This document shows positions 8,522-18,539 of a stretch of 64,000 nt of DNA, piece by piece. The DNA comes from Herbaspirillum sp. GW103 (lineage in GTDB: Bacteria; Pseudomonadota; Gammaproteobacteria; Burkholderiales; Burkholderiaceae_D): contig NZ_AJVC01000006.1 in NCBI RefSeq assembly GCF_000261365.1, forward strand, positions 248,001-312,000, written 5' to 3'. The translations under genes and the position numbers were made by a program. The stretch's first letter is position 1; each line of letters opens with the position of its first letter. Below the pieces are notes generated by a model that made no database searches, was not told the DNA's origin, and saw nothing but the letters and a program-made list of their open reading frames with translations.

Positions 8522-9604
8522 TTACTGCTGACCGAGGTGGCGGCGCAGAGACTCCACCAGAATGCCGCAGTCCTCATCGGTGCCGATGGTGATGCGCAGG
8601 AACTGCTTGATGCGCTCGCTCTTGAAGTGACGCACGATGATGCCGTCGCTGCGCAGCGACGCGGCCAGTTCGGCGGCATCGCGTTGCGGATGGCGGGCGA
8701 AGACGAAGTTGGCCGCCGAAGGCAGCACCTCGAAGCCCAGGGCTTGCAGCTGCCCCACCAGGGCGGTACGGCTGGCGATGACCATGTCGCAGGTCTTGCG
8801 GAAATAGTCCTCGTCCTCGATGGCGGCAGTGGCGCCGGCAATGGCCGGGCGATCCAGCGGATAGGAATTGAAGCTGTTCTTGACCCGCTCCAGCGCATCG
8901 ATGAGGTCGGCATGACCGACCGCAAAACCGACCCGCATCCCGGCCAGCGCGCGCGACTTGGAGAAGGTCTGCACCACCAGCAGGTTGGGATAGCGCTGCA
9001 CCAGCGGGATGGCGCTCTGGCCACCGAAATCGATGTAAGCCTCATCGACCACCACGACCCGTTCCGGATTGCCCTGCAGAATGCGCTCCACCTCCTCCAG
9101 CCCCAGCAAGCAACCGGTCGGCGCGTTCGGATTGGGGAAGATGATGCCGCCGATGGACTCCCCATGGCCGAGGTAATCGGCGGTGCGCAGGGTGAAGTCC
9201 TCGGCCAGCGGCACGGCGCGATAGTCGACCTGGTACAGGCCGGCATAGGTCGGGTAGAAACTGTAGGTGATGTCCGGGAAGAGGATGGGCTTGCCATGCT
9301 GCAGCAGGGCCTGGAAGGCATGCGCCAGCACTTCATCCGAACCGTTGCCCACGAACACCTCGCGCGCGGTGATACCGTCGGCGGCGTGACGACCGGCGAT
9401 GGCCAGTTTCAGCGGCTCGGCGTCGGGATTGGGATAGAGCCGCAGACTGTCGCTGACCTCGCGGGCGATGGCCTGCAGCGCCAGCGGCGAGGGACCATAC
9501 GGACTCTCGTTGGTATTGAGCTTGACCAGGCGCGCGAGCTTGGGTTGTTCGCCGGGGGTGTAGGGCGTCAGGCGGCTGACGATGGGACTCCAGAACTTGC
9601 TCAT
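8522..9604 (-). CDS. hisC: histidinol-phosphate aminotransferase
   Basis: 360 residues, the normal length for HisC, a PLP enzyme that converts imidazole-acetol phosphate and glutamate to histidinol phosphate in histidine synthesis. Motifs: [12 protein letters not shown] near the N terminus, GNGSDEVL for cofactor-phosphate contact, NPNAPTG, the PLP-binding Asp in [10 protein letters not shown], and the Schiff-base Lys216 in [18 protein letters not shown]. It stands apart from other his genes, so it is probably one of two paralogues, which may instead serve aromatic amino-acid transamination. The ribosome site before the ATG is weak. It converges with the MFS gene to its left. Confidence 0.9.
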   Translation of the reverse strand: MSKFWSPIVSRLTPYTPGEQPKLARLVKLNTNESPYGPSPLALQAIAREVSDSLRLYPNPDAEPLKLAIAGRHAADGITAREVFVGNGSDEVLAHAFQALLQHGKPILFPDITYSFYPTYAGLYQVDYRAVPLAEDFTLRTADYLGHGESIGGIIFPNPNAPTGCLLGLEEVERILQGNPERVVVVDEAYIDFGGQSAIPLVQRYPNLLVVQTFSKSRALAGMRVGFAVGHADLIDALERVKNSFNSYPLDRPAIAGATAAIEDEDYFRKTCDMVIASRTALVGQLQALGFEVLPSAANFVFARHPQRDAAELAASLRSDGIIVRHFKSERIKQFLRITIGTDEDCGILVESLRRHLGQQ

Positions 9605-9688
9605 GAGAAATCAGCCCATGCCGGGCCGTACAGAATTGAGGGAAAGCGCAGATGGTAGCAAACTTGCCGCCAGCCGGCCGCTCCCGCC

Positions 9689-10354
9689 TCAGAAATAGGG
9701 GCGATAGCGCCGCTGGCGGGACTGCCCCTCCTGCGGCGGCGGGAGCGCTGCCCTGGGCTGGCTGCTGAGCAGGGAGAGCGCGCGCTCGGCAATCCCGGGC
9801 GGCAGGCCGATCAGGTCCTGGCAGGCGCGCTGCAGGGCCGCCTGCGAGGCGAACCCGGCATCAGACGGGCGGGCCCGGGCATCTTCCATGCGCGCCAGTT
9901 GCGCCAGCACCCACGCCACGCGCTGCTCGCGCACCAGGCTGCGCAGCGACTCGCCCTCGGCAAACAAGAGCGCACGCAGGCGCGCGGTGGAGATCTGCCA
10001 CTCCCGCGCAATGCGCTCGGCACACCACTGCGCTGCCGGTTGCGCAAAGATCGCGGCAGCCAGGCGCCGGGCGTGGGGCTTGCTGGTGTCGGCGGCCCGC
10101 TCCATGTCGGCGCTCGACTGCGCCTCCAGGGACAGCGACCACACCGCCGGGCGCATGCCCCGTGCCGTCACACGCGGATGCGCCAGGCAGGCAAAGCGCA
10201 CGAAGGGCGGCACGGTGAAACTCTCGCCCTCCTGCAACTCGACCGCCACGCCGCCGCTCTTCAAGGTGGCCGCGCCCTTCCATACCCGCACCCGCGCGGG
10301 GGCGGCGAAGCGTAGTTCGCGCAGAGGCAGATGATGATGGGTGACGATGGCCAT
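9689..10354 (-). CDS. AraC-type transcriptional regulator (divergent)
   Basis: 221 residues. The N-terminal part (LPLRELRFAAPARVRVWKGAATLKSGGVAVELQEGESFTVPP) looks like a small cupin-type sensor. The C-terminal part has two helix-turn-helix units: IAREWQISTARLRALLFAEGESLRSLVREQRVAWVLAQL, and a weaker GFASQAALQRACQDLIGLPPG. This is the AraC/XylS layout, though the second motif is degenerate. The target is unknown. An 18-bp palindrome lies 67-84 bases before its start, almost identical to one before the neighbouring Crp/Fnr gene. Confidence 0.65.
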   Translation of the reverse strand: MAIVTHHHLPLRELRFAAPARVRVWKGAATLKSGGVAVELQEGESFTVPPFVRFACLAHPRVTARGMRPAVWSLSLEAQSSADMERAADTSKPHARRLAAAIFAQPAAQWCAERIAREWQISTARLRALLFAEGESLRSLVREQRVAWVLAQLARMEDARARPSDAGFASQAALQRACQDLIGLPPGIAERALSLLSSQPRAALPPPQEGQSRQRRYRPYF

Positions 10355-10420
10355 GGCTGTTCCGATACGGTCTCAACTCCGGGATGCGCAAGTGATCTTA
10401 AGTCAGCCGCGAGCGCCAGA

Positions 10421-10438
10421 CTGTCGTCGTGGTGACAG
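10421..10438. promoter_or_regulatory. palindromic operator, copy 2 (CTGTCGTCGTGGTGACAG)
   Basis: An 18-bp dyad with core TGTCRTCGTGRTGACA shared with 11180-11197. It lies between the Crp/Fnr stop codon and the AraC-type gene, placed to control the latter. Confidence 0.55.
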
Positions 10439-10443
10439 GCCAC

Positions 10444-11130
10444 TCACAGCGAGGCCATGCCGAAGGCGCGCAAGCCATCCAGATCGACCACGCGGATGCT
10501 CTGGTAGGAAATCTCCACCAGCCCCAGCTCGGCCAGGTGGCGCATGGCCTGGTTCACGCGCTGGCGCGACAGGCCGGTCAGCAGACCGATTTCTTCCTGC
10601 GACAGTTCCAGCACCTTGGACGTGCGCGGATAGAGCATGGGATGGAACAGCTGCGCAATGGCCTGCGCTACGCGGGCATCGACGTCGAGCAGCCGCTCGT
10701 TCTGGACGGTGGCGATGAACTGGCCCATGCGTTCATTCAACTGGCCGATGACGAAGGCGTTGAAGGGCAGACTTTCGGCCATGAGGCGATGGAAGGTATC
10801 GGCGGGCACCAGCAGGATCTGCGCGGCGCGGATGGCGATGACATCATAGCGACGCGGCTCGCGCTTGATGACGCTGCCCTCGCCGCACCAGCCGCCTTGC
10901 GGTACGCCCGAGAGCGTGCTGCTGCGACCATCGATGTTGTAGACGGCCAGCTTGATCAGGCCCTCATGCACGCCGATCCAGTATTGCGAGAGCTCACCGC
11001 GCCGGGCCACGAAGGCGTCGGCAGCATAGCGCGCGAGCTGGGTGGTGGCGGCGGCCAGCGCACGATGTTCCGGCGCCAGCGCGGCGAACCAGTCGTATTG
11101 CTGCAGAAGCTGCGCCATCGGGCTGCTCAT
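10444..11130 (-). CDS. Crp/Fnr family transcriptional regulator
   Basis: 228 residues: an N-terminal cyclic-nucleotide-binding-type beta barrel (FVARRGELSQYWIGVHEGLIKLAVYNIDGRSSTLSGVPQGGWCGEGSVI), a dimer helix, and a C-terminal winged HTH (LSQEEIGLLTGLSRQRVNQAMRHLAELGLVEI). It lacks the FNR cysteine cluster, so it probably senses a small ligand. The ATG at 11130 is chosen over a longer in-frame start because the extra residues look non-coding; no clear ribosome site precedes either. It is divergent from the acyl-CoA synthetase gene, with a perfect 18-bp palindrome in the shared promoter region, and is probably autoregulated. Confidence 0.85.
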   Translation of the reverse strand: MSSPMAQLLQQYDWFAALAPEHRALAAATTQLARYAADAFVARRGELSQYWIGVHEGLIKLAVYNIDGRSSTLSGVPQGGWCGEGSVIKREPRRYDVIAIRAAQILLVPADTFHRLMAESLPFNAFVIGQLNERMGQFIATVQNERLLDVDARVAQAIAQLFHPMLYPRTSKVLELSQEEIGLLTGLSRQRVNQAMRHLAELGLVEISYQSIRVVDLDGLRAFGMASL

Positions 11131-11179
11131 GGGATGTGCACGGGGAAGAGGAAACGGCCAACATTGTCGCATGTCAGCC

Positions 11180-11197
11180 TTGTCATCGTGATGACAA
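11180..11197. promoter_or_regulatory. palindromic operator, copy 1 (TTGTCATCGTGATGACAA)
   Basis: Perfect 8-bp arms TTGTCATC / GATGACAA around a GT centre. It lies in the 159-bp region between the divergent Crp/Fnr and acyl-CoA synthetase genes, a natural place for control of both by the Crp/Fnr protein. Confidence 0.65.
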
Positions 11198-11289
11198 AGC
11201 ACAAGACCGCTTCGGTGCTACCCTAATCACAGGCGGCTGATAAAAAATGCACAGGCCGCGCCCCTCATCCCCGCCGCAAGGAGACAAGC

Positions 11290-12930
11290 ATGGCAGACTT
11301 CGACACCGGCCTCGGCCGCAATGCCGCCAATTACGCGGCCCTCACCCCCATCGATTTCATCGCGCGCGCCGCTGCCGTCTATGGCCAGCGTCCCGCCATC
11401 ATCCATGGCGCGTTGCGCCAGGACTGGGACCAGACCTATCGCCGCACGCGCCGCCTGGCCAGCGCCCTGCAGCGCCTCGGCGTCGGCAAGAACGATACCG
11501 TTTCGGCGATGCTGCCCAATACCCCGGCGATGGTGGAGGCGCACTTCGGTGTGCCCATGGCCGGTGCGGTACTGAATGCACTCAACATCCGGCTCGATGC
11601 CGAATCCATCGTTTTCATGCTGCGCCATGGCGAGGCCAAGGTGCTGCTCATCGACAGCGAATTCGCCGCACTGGCCCAGCAGCTGCGCGCGCAATTGCCG
11701 GCATTGAAGATCGTCGAGGTGTTCGACGTGCTGGGTCCGCCACCGGTACCCGGCGAGCGCTTCGGTCATCTCGAATACGAAGCCCTGCTGGCCGATGGCG
11801 ATGAAAACTTCGAATGGCAATGGCCTGCCGACGAGTGGGATGCGATTGCGCTGAACTACACCTCCGGCACCACCGGCGACCCCAAGGGCGTGGTCTATCA
11901 CCATCGCGGCGCGGCTTTGAATGCGGTCTCCAACATCCTCGAATGGGATCTGCCCAAGCATCCGGTCTACCTGTGGACGCTGCCCATGTTCCATTGCAAT
12001 GGCTGGTGCTTCCCGTGGACGGTGGCCGCACGCGCGGGGGTGAACGTGTGCCTGCGCAAGTTCGAGCCCAAGCTGGTGTTCGACCTGATCGCCGAACACG
12101 GCATCACCCATTACTGCGCCGCGCCCATCGTGCATGCGGCGCTGGCCAATGCTCCCGAGGGCTGGCGCGCCAATATCCGTGGCCCGGTCAAGGCGATGGT
12201 GGCCGGGGCGCCGCCGCCGGCAGCCGTGCTGGCCAAGATGGAGGCGATGCAGTTCGAGCTGACCCACGTGTATGGACTCACCGAAGTCTATGGACCGGCG
12301 GCCGTGTGTGCGGAACAGGATGAATGGAGCACGCTGTCGGTGGACCAGCGCGCGGTGCAGAAGTCACGCCAGGGCGTGCGCTATCACCTGCAAAGCGGGG
12401 TGACGGTGCTCTCCCCCGATACCATGGAACCGGTGGCCGCCGATGGCGAGGAGATCGGCGAGATCATGTTCCGCGGCAACATCTGCATGAAAGGCTACCT
12501 GAAGAACGACAAGGCCACGCACGAAGCCTTTGCCGGGGGCTGGTTCCATACCGGCGACCTCGGTGTGATGAATGCGGACGGCTACATCAAGATCAAGGAC
12601 CGCAGCAAGGACATCATCATCTCCGGCGGAGAAAACATTTCCAGCGTGGAAGTGGAGGACGTGCTGTACCGCCATCCGGCCGTACTGGCCGCAGCGGTGG
12701 TGGCACAACCGGATGAGAAATGGGGAGAGACACCCTGCGCCTTCGTGGAGCTCAAGGAAGGTGCCAACATCGATGCGGCAGAACTGACCGAATTCTGCCG
12801 GGGCCACCTGGCCGGTTTCAAGGTGCCCAAGGCGATCTACTTCGGTCCGCTGCCCAAGACGTCCACCGGCAAGATCCAGAAGTTTGAATTGCGCAAGCGC
12901 ATGAAGTCCGACAGCGCCATCAACGTCTGA
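11290..12930 (+). CDS. acyl-CoA synthetase (AMP-forming, DmdB/medium-to-long-chain type)
   Basis: 546 residues of the ANL adenylating superfamily: activates a carboxylic acid with ATP to an acyl-adenylate, then to the CoA thioester. Motifs: the P-loop YTSGTTGDPKG (from residue 190), the acyl-site segment LPMFHCNGWCFPW, HVYGLTEVYGPA, the hinge-region GWFHTGDLGVMNADGYIKIKDR, and the catalytic Lys in PKTSTGKIQKFELR. The HCNGW segment is typical of the group that includes 3-methylmercaptopropionyl-CoA ligase and medium-chain ligases. A strong AAGGAG lies before the ATG. It is divergent from the Crp/Fnr gene, its likely regulator. Confidence 0.9.
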   Translation: MADFDTGLGRNAANYAALTPIDFIARAAAVYGQRPAIIHGALRQDWDQTYRRTRRLASALQRLGVGKNDTVSAMLPNTPAMVEAHFGVPMAGAVLNALNIRLDAESIVFMLRHGEAKVLLIDSEFAALAQQLRAQLPALKIVEVFDVLGPPPVPGERFGHLEYEALLADGDENFEWQWPADEWDAIALNYTSGTTGDPKGVVYHHRGAALNAVSNILEWDLPKHPVYLWTLPMFHCNGWCFPWTVAARAGVNVCLRKFEPKLVFDLIAEHGITHYCAAPIVHAALANAPEGWRANIRGPVKAMVAGAPPPAAVLAKMEAMQFELTHVYGLTEVYGPAAVCAEQDEWSTLSVDQRAVQKSRQGVRYHLQSGVTVLSPDTMEPVAADGEEIGEIMFRGNICMKGYLKNDKATHEAFAGGWFHTGDLGVMNADGYIKIKDRSKDIIISGGENISSVEVEDVLYRHPAVLAAAVVAQPDEKWGETPCAFVELKEGANIDAAELTEFCRGHLAGFKVPKAIYFGPLPKTSTGKIQKFELRKRMKSDSAINV

Positions 12931-12955
12931 GGCGCTGCCCCATGGCATCGCCTCA
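12928..12955. terminator. hairpin between convergent genes, ends formed by both stop codons
   Basis: TGAGGCG (12928-12934) and TGCC pair with GGCA and CGCCTCA (12949-12955), with one internal mismatch and a CCAT loop. The first three bases are the plus-strand stop and the last three the inverse of the minus-strand stop. There is no U-tract, so termination would be weak. Confidence 0.45.
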
Positions 12956-13546
12956 GGCCTTGCGCACGGCGATGTGATACAGGCCCCAGGGGCATTGGCC
13001 GAAGCGCTCCGGCAAGGGGCGCGCGCTCATCTCGGGGAAGCTGTCGGCGTCATACACGGCCCATAGCGGACCGAGTCCGCCCAGCGGGATGGGCTTGCCA
13101 TCCAGATGGGTGGCGATGATGAATCGATACTTGGCGATATCCTCCGCCGAAACCAGCACTGCATAACCATCGACGGCGCGCAGGGCACAGTTCTGCACGG
13201 TGGCGGGGCCACCCACGGCGCGCAAGACCTCCGAGAGCAGCGGACCACGCAGGCTGTGACGGCGGCCATCGTATTCCAGCGTGGGACGGATCTCCACCGA
13301 AGGCAGCGCGGCGAGCGCGGCAAAATCGAAGGTGTGGGCACGGTCGAACGCCAGCTTCTGCTTGGCCATCATCTGGTCCAGCGCCGGATCGAGCGCACCG
13401 CGATTGGCCTTGCTGATGTCGCCGGTGACGGTGAGCAGCACCGGACCTGCGCCAGGGCTGGCCTTCTTGTCAGCGGCCAGTGCCGGCAGGGCGGCGGGCG
13501 CGGCCAGCAGCGAGGCGCCCAGACTGAGGAACTTGCGTTTTTGCAT
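12953..13546 (-). CDS. exported molybdopterin-type oxidoreductase fold protein
   Basis: 197 residues with a cleavable signal (MQKRKFLSLGASLLAAPAALPALA). The mature part resembles the sulfite-oxidase-like Mo-cofactor fold in small periplasmic proteins: VEIRPTLEYDGRRHSLRGPLLSEVLRAVGG, then RAVDGYAVLVSAEDIAKYRFIIATHLDGKPIP and LGPLWAVYD. It is much shorter than YedY/MsrP and the usual cysteine ligand is not evident, so it may be a degenerate, cofactor-free relative. The ATG is preceded by a strong GAGGAGG. It converges on the acyl-CoA synthetase gene. Confidence 0.6.
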   Translation of the reverse strand: MQKRKFLSLGASLLAAPAALPALAADKKASPGAGPVLLTVTGDISKANRGALDPALDQMMAKQKLAFDRAHTFDFAALAALPSVEIRPTLEYDGRRHSLRGPLLSEVLRAVGGPATVQNCALRAVDGYAVLVSAEDIAKYRFIIATHLDGKPIPLGGLGPLWAVYDADSFPEMSARPLPERFGQCPWGLYHIAVRKA

Positions 13547-13630
13547 GGAATGGCCTCCTCTTGGAGATGAGTGGGACGTGCGGTGATGGCGGATTGTAAT
13601 CAGTTTTTGCGCTTCGCTGCGCACCAAGGA

Positions 13631-13663
13631 CAACGGCCCGCCTCAAGGCGAGGCGGGCCGTTG
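13631..13663. terminator. 13-bp perfect hairpin, probable terminator of the BASS gene
   Basis: CAACGGCCCGCCT (13631-13643) and AGGCGGGCCGTTG (13651-13663) flank a 7-base loop just after the minus-strand BASS gene. No U-run follows, so it may be a weak terminator or a 3'-end stabiliser. Confidence 0.5.
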
Positions 13664-13693
13664 GACTCAGCGCTGCATCACTGCAACCGCGCT

Positions 13694-14608
13694 TCAGTCA
13701 CGCGGCGGACGGCCGCGCCAGTAGCCGGCCAAGAGCGACCCCGAGAGGTTGTGCCACACCGAGAACAGCGCACCCGGCAGAGCCGCCACCGGCGTGAAAT
13801 ACAACTTGCCCAGCGCAGCGGCCAGACCGGAATTCTGCATCCCGACTTCAATGGCCAGCGTGCGGCAGACCGCCTCATCGAAGCCCAGCAGGCGGCCACC
13901 CCAGTAGCCGCCCAGCAAGCCCAGGCCGTTGTGCAGGATCACGCCCACCAATACCACCAGGCCCACCGACGCAATGCTGGCCTGGCTGCCTGCGACCACC
14001 GCCGAGATGATCAGCAGGATGGCCACCATCGACACCAGCGACAGGTAGGGTTCGATGCGGCGGATCAGCTTGCCCGCGAACAGGTTCAGCACCAGGCCGA
14101 CCGCAATGGGGACCACCACGATCTGCACGATGGACATCAGCATGGCGTGGGCGTCGAAGTGAATGGAGGCATCCACGTAGAGCTCGGTCAGCAGCGGCGT
14201 CGCAAACACCGACACCAGTGCCGACAGGGTGGAGATGGTGACCGACAAGGCCACATCGCCGCGCGAGAGATAGATCATGACGTTGGAGGCAGTACCGGAG
14301 GCGACGCTGCCCACCAGCACCATGCCGGCGGTGAGATCGGGCGGCATGCGCAGCACCTTGGCGATGATCCAGGCGGCCAGCGGCATGACCAGGTAGTGCA
14401 GGACGATACCGGCCGCCACGGGCGCGGGGCGCTTGATGATGCGCTTGAAGTCGTCCACCGTGAGCGTCACGCCCATGGTCAGCATGATCAGCGTGAGCAG
14501 CTGGGTAATGTATTTGCCCAGGGGCGTGAAGGTCGGCGGCGAGAAGTAGGCGGCAGCGGAAAGCAGCAGCGCCCACACGGGAAAGAGGCGGGTGATGGTG
14601 GCAAGCAT
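13694..14608 (-). CDS. bile acid:sodium symporter family (BASS) transporter
   Basis: 304 residues, nine to ten hydrophobic helices, matching the BASS family of sodium-coupled organic-anion carriers. Landmarks: [19 protein letters not shown], the crossover-helix [30 protein letters not shown], and [18 protein letters not shown], which is the sodium-site EXGXQN motif. Bacterial members carry bile-acid-like compounds, pantoate or other keto acids; the substrate here is unknown. The ATG at 14608 is preferred to a TTG at 14632, though neither has a good ribosome site. Confidence 0.88.
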   Translation of the reverse strand: MLATITRLFPVWALLLSAAAYFSPPTFTPLGKYITQLLTLIMLTMGVTLTVDDFKRIIKRPAPVAAGIVLHYLVMPLAAWIIAKVLRMPPDLTAGMVLVGSVASGTASNVMIYLSRGDVALSVTISTLSALVSVFATPLLTELYVDASIHFDAHAMLMSIVQIVVVPIAVGLVLNLFAGKLIRRIEPYLSLVSMVAILLIISAVVAGSQASIASVGLVVLVGVILHNGLGLLGGYWGGRLLGFDEAVCRTLAIEVGMQNSGLAAALGKLYFTPVAALPGALFSVWHNLSGSLLAGYWRGRPPRD

Positions 14609-14830
14609 GGCAATGGATGAATGATGAAACAAACCCGCGCATGAAGACGATCATGACGGGATGGCGCGTTTTTTATGTTGACTGCGTGGATGACGCGAAC
14701 TGCGGTGGAGGAATCATCGTGCACCCGATACGGTGACGGCCTCTTCTCTGGCCGGGGCCTTGTGGGCGGGCAAGGCCGTGATTCTACCCGTGCAGGCCGA
14801 TTGCTGCCCGTTCCCGGGCGGTGGGAGCCG

Positions 14831-15118
14831 CTACGGGCGGGATAGATCACATTTGAAACTAAGCATGACCTTGGGCGGCATCACGCCGATTACGCCCTCC
14901 GAACGTTCGCTGCCGATGATGCGGGCGTGGCGGCCCTGCTGGCGGCACCAGTCATCGGCCTGCTGCAAGCCCTGTACAGCCACGCCGTCATTGCCACGCC
15001 AGCGCGAACTGGCTACCAGCAGGTAGGTATCCTTGTCGATCTGCGTGACCGGTTGCGAGGTGGCGCAACCGGCCAGCACCGTCGTCAGGGCAAGCGATAG
15101 CGTTCTGCGGATCTGCAT
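14831..15118 (-). CDS. small lipoprotein of unknown function
   Basis: 95 residues with a lipoprotein signal ending in the lipobox LAGC (Cys18). The mature part contains WRGNDGVAVQGLQQADDWCRQQG and ends in MLSFKCDL, with two further cysteines that could form a disulfide. It is predicted to be a periplasmic or outer-membrane-anchored small protein. No known family is recognised. It is a single-gene unit between the BASS gene and ettA. Confidence 0.65.
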   Translation of the reverse strand: MQIRRTLSLALTTVLAGCATSQPVTQIDKDTYLLVASSRWRGNDGVAVQGLQQADDWCRQQGRHARIIGSERSEGVIGVMPPKVMLSFKCDLSRP

Positions 15119-15215
15119 CGGGGCTCCCGGTGATGTGGTGATCCCGCGATGGTAGCCAGCGCGAGGGGCGGCGTCATGCGTCCCTACAACTCTTTACGTC
15201 CGGGCTGCGGACGAC

Positions 15216-15248
15216 AGGCGGAGGATAGGCGGACGATAGGCGGACGAA
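15216..15248. repeat. three tandem 11-bp repeats
   Basis: Consecutive copies AGGCGGAGGAT, AGGCGGACGAT and AGGCGGACGAA, directly beside the ettA terminator. No function is evident; probably slippage-derived. Confidence 0.6.
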
Positions 15249-15279
15249 AAAAAACGCCGCGGGAACCCGCGGCGTTTTT
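15247..15279 (-). terminator. bidirectional rho-independent terminator of ettA
   Basis: Perfect 11-bp stem AACGCCGCGGG / CCCGCGGCGTT (15253-15276) with a two-base AA centre. Eight A on one side give U8 for the minus strand, and five T on the other would serve the plus strand. Confidence 0.9.
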
Positions 15280-15300
15280 ACGTACCCATCAGTGATGCGA

Positions 15301-16968
<1,668 letters not shown>

Positions 16969-17008
16969 GGTATGAGTTGCCAGTGAGAGGGAAACGGTAA
17001 GACGGCGA

Positions 17009-17905
17009 TCAGGCGCCGCCGGCGCTGGGCTCTGCCGAGCTTTGCGCGCGGGTGCGCAGGTAGCGCCACAAGCCTTCGGCGGAGTATACCGCGAGCGCCA
17101 CCCAGATCACGCAAAAGCCGATGGCGCGTGCCCCGGCAAAGGGTTCGCCGTAGATCAGCACGCCACCCAGCAGCTGGATGGTGGGCGAAATGTATTGCAT
17201 GAGGCCCAGCATCGACAAGGGGATGCGACGCGCGCCATGGGCAAAGAGCAGCAGCGGCACCGCCGTGATGGGGCCGGACAAGGCCAGCAGGATCCGGGCC
17301 GAAGTGGAAGCATGGGTGAAGGCGTTGCTGTCGCGCAGGGTATCGAGACCCAGGATGACCAGCACCAGCGGCAGCATCAGCAAGGTTTCCAGCGACAGGC
17401 CTTCAAGGGCACCCAGGTGCGCGGTCTTGCGCAAGAGGCCATAGAAGGCGAAGGTCAGCGCGATCAAGAGCGAAATCCACGGCAGGCTGCCATTGGCGAT
17501 GGTCAGCCAGATCACTGCACCGAGTGCAAGGAACACCGCCAGCCATTGCAGGGGACGCATGCGTTCCTTCAGGATCAGGTAGCCCATGAAGACGCTCACG
17601 AGCGGACTCATGAAGTAACCCAGGCTGGTATCGACGATGCGCCCGGCATTGACGGCCCAGACGTAGAGTGTCCAGTTGCCGGTGAGCAGCAGGGCCGAGA
17701 GCAGGAAGCCGGCCACCACCATGGGCCGCTGACGGACCTCGGCGACCCAGCCCCACTGGCGCCGCCAGGCCAGCACCGCCACCAGGAACACGCAAGACCA
17801 GAAGAGGCGATGGACCACGATGTCAAAGGAAGGAATTTCCTTGAGCAACTTGAAGTAGAGCGGGAACAAGCCCCACAGGATGGAGGCGCTGATGGCGTGA
17901 AGCAT
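17009..17905 (-). CDS. rarD: RarD-type EamA family permease
   Basis: 298 residues with ten predicted membrane helices in two EamA repeats. It matches RarD: the start MLHAISASILWGLFPLYFKLLKEIPSFDIVVHRLFWS, then GNWTLYVWAVNAGRIVDTSLGYFMSPLVSVFMGYLILKER and GLMQYISPTIQLLGGVLIYGEPF. RarD was named for a chloramphenicol-sensitive phenotype; the true substrate is unknown. The ATG at 17905 gives the usual RarD N terminus, while an upstream in-frame start adds a non-family stretch. It lies 40 bases upstream of ettA on the same strand. Confidence 0.88.
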   Translation of the reverse strand: MLHAISASILWGLFPLYFKLLKEIPSFDIVVHRLFWSCVFLVAVLAWRRQWGWVAEVRQRPMVVAGFLLSALLLTGNWTLYVWAVNAGRIVDTSLGYFMSPLVSVFMGYLILKERMRPLQWLAVFLALGAVIWLTIANGSLPWISLLIALTFAFYGLLRKTAHLGALEGLSLETLLMLPLVLVILGLDTLRDSNAFTHASTSARILLALSGPITAVPLLLFAHGARRIPLSMLGLMQYISPTIQLLGGVLIYGEPFAGARAIGFCVIWVALAVYSAEGLWRYLRTRAQSSAEPSAGGA

Positions 17906-18017
17906 GGGCAGGGCAATGGGATGGAAGCCCAGACCGGCGCGCCAGGGGGCGCACCCGGTCACGGCTGTGACAAGCCGCCATTATTGCAGGATTCGCCGGG
18001 GCTGGTTTGATGCGACG

Positions 18018-18539
18018 CTAGGCCAGCTGTACCTCGATCCTGCTGGAGAGCATGACGACCTCGCAGTCCACCTCACTGGCCGCGCGCTCGATGACCAATA
18101 CATCGGCAGGCCCGATGGTGATCAAGGGATGGTGCCAGACCCCGCGCCGCAGGGTGACGCCCTGCCCGGGTTCGATCACGAAGGCGGCAATGGCCGACTC
18201 GTCCGGCCGCTCACCATCGCCGGCCAGCACCGCCAGGCAGCGCGCCGCGCCCATGGGGATGAAGCTCTGGCTGCCCAGGCGGTGGCGCTCGAAGGCGCGC
18301 AGCGGATAAGCCGCCTGGCCAGCCGCCGTCTCGGTGTGGAAGATCGCCACGCAAGCGCGGCCACCCGCTTCCTCCACGTCGAGGCTGGCCACGTCGTCGT
18401 AGCGGCGGGCGGTGCCGAAGTTGATATCGCGCTCGGAGCGGCCCGGTGCGATCAGTTCACCGTAGGCAGCAAAGGCTTCGCGCGTCAGGGCTTGCGCCTG
18501 GATCACGCGCAGCATGGACTGGGACTCAGGCGCACACAT
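18018..18539 (-). CDS. allA: ureidoglycolate lyase (AllA family)
   Basis: 173 residues. AllA splits (S)-ureidoglycolate into glyoxylate and urea, the last step of allantoin use. Family features: INFGTARRYDDVA, CVAIFHTE, YPLRAFERHRLGSQSFIPM and GVWHHPL in a cupin barrel. The ATG at 18539 has AGGA at good distance and overlaps the end of the amidase gene by 14 bases, showing translational coupling. An internal ATG at 18515 lacks a ribosome site. It is the last gene of the GntR-controlled ABC-transporter operon, and its product urea could feed the urease encoded elsewhere in the window. Confidence 0.85.
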   Translation of the reverse strand: MCAPESQSMLRVIQAQALTREAFAAYGELIAPGRSERDINFGTARRYDDVASLDVEEAGGRACVAIFHTETAAGQAAYPLRAFERHRLGSQSFIPMGAARCLAVLAGDGERPDESAIAAFVIEPGQGVTLRRGVWHHPLITIGPADVLVIERAASEVDCEVVMLSSRIEVQLA

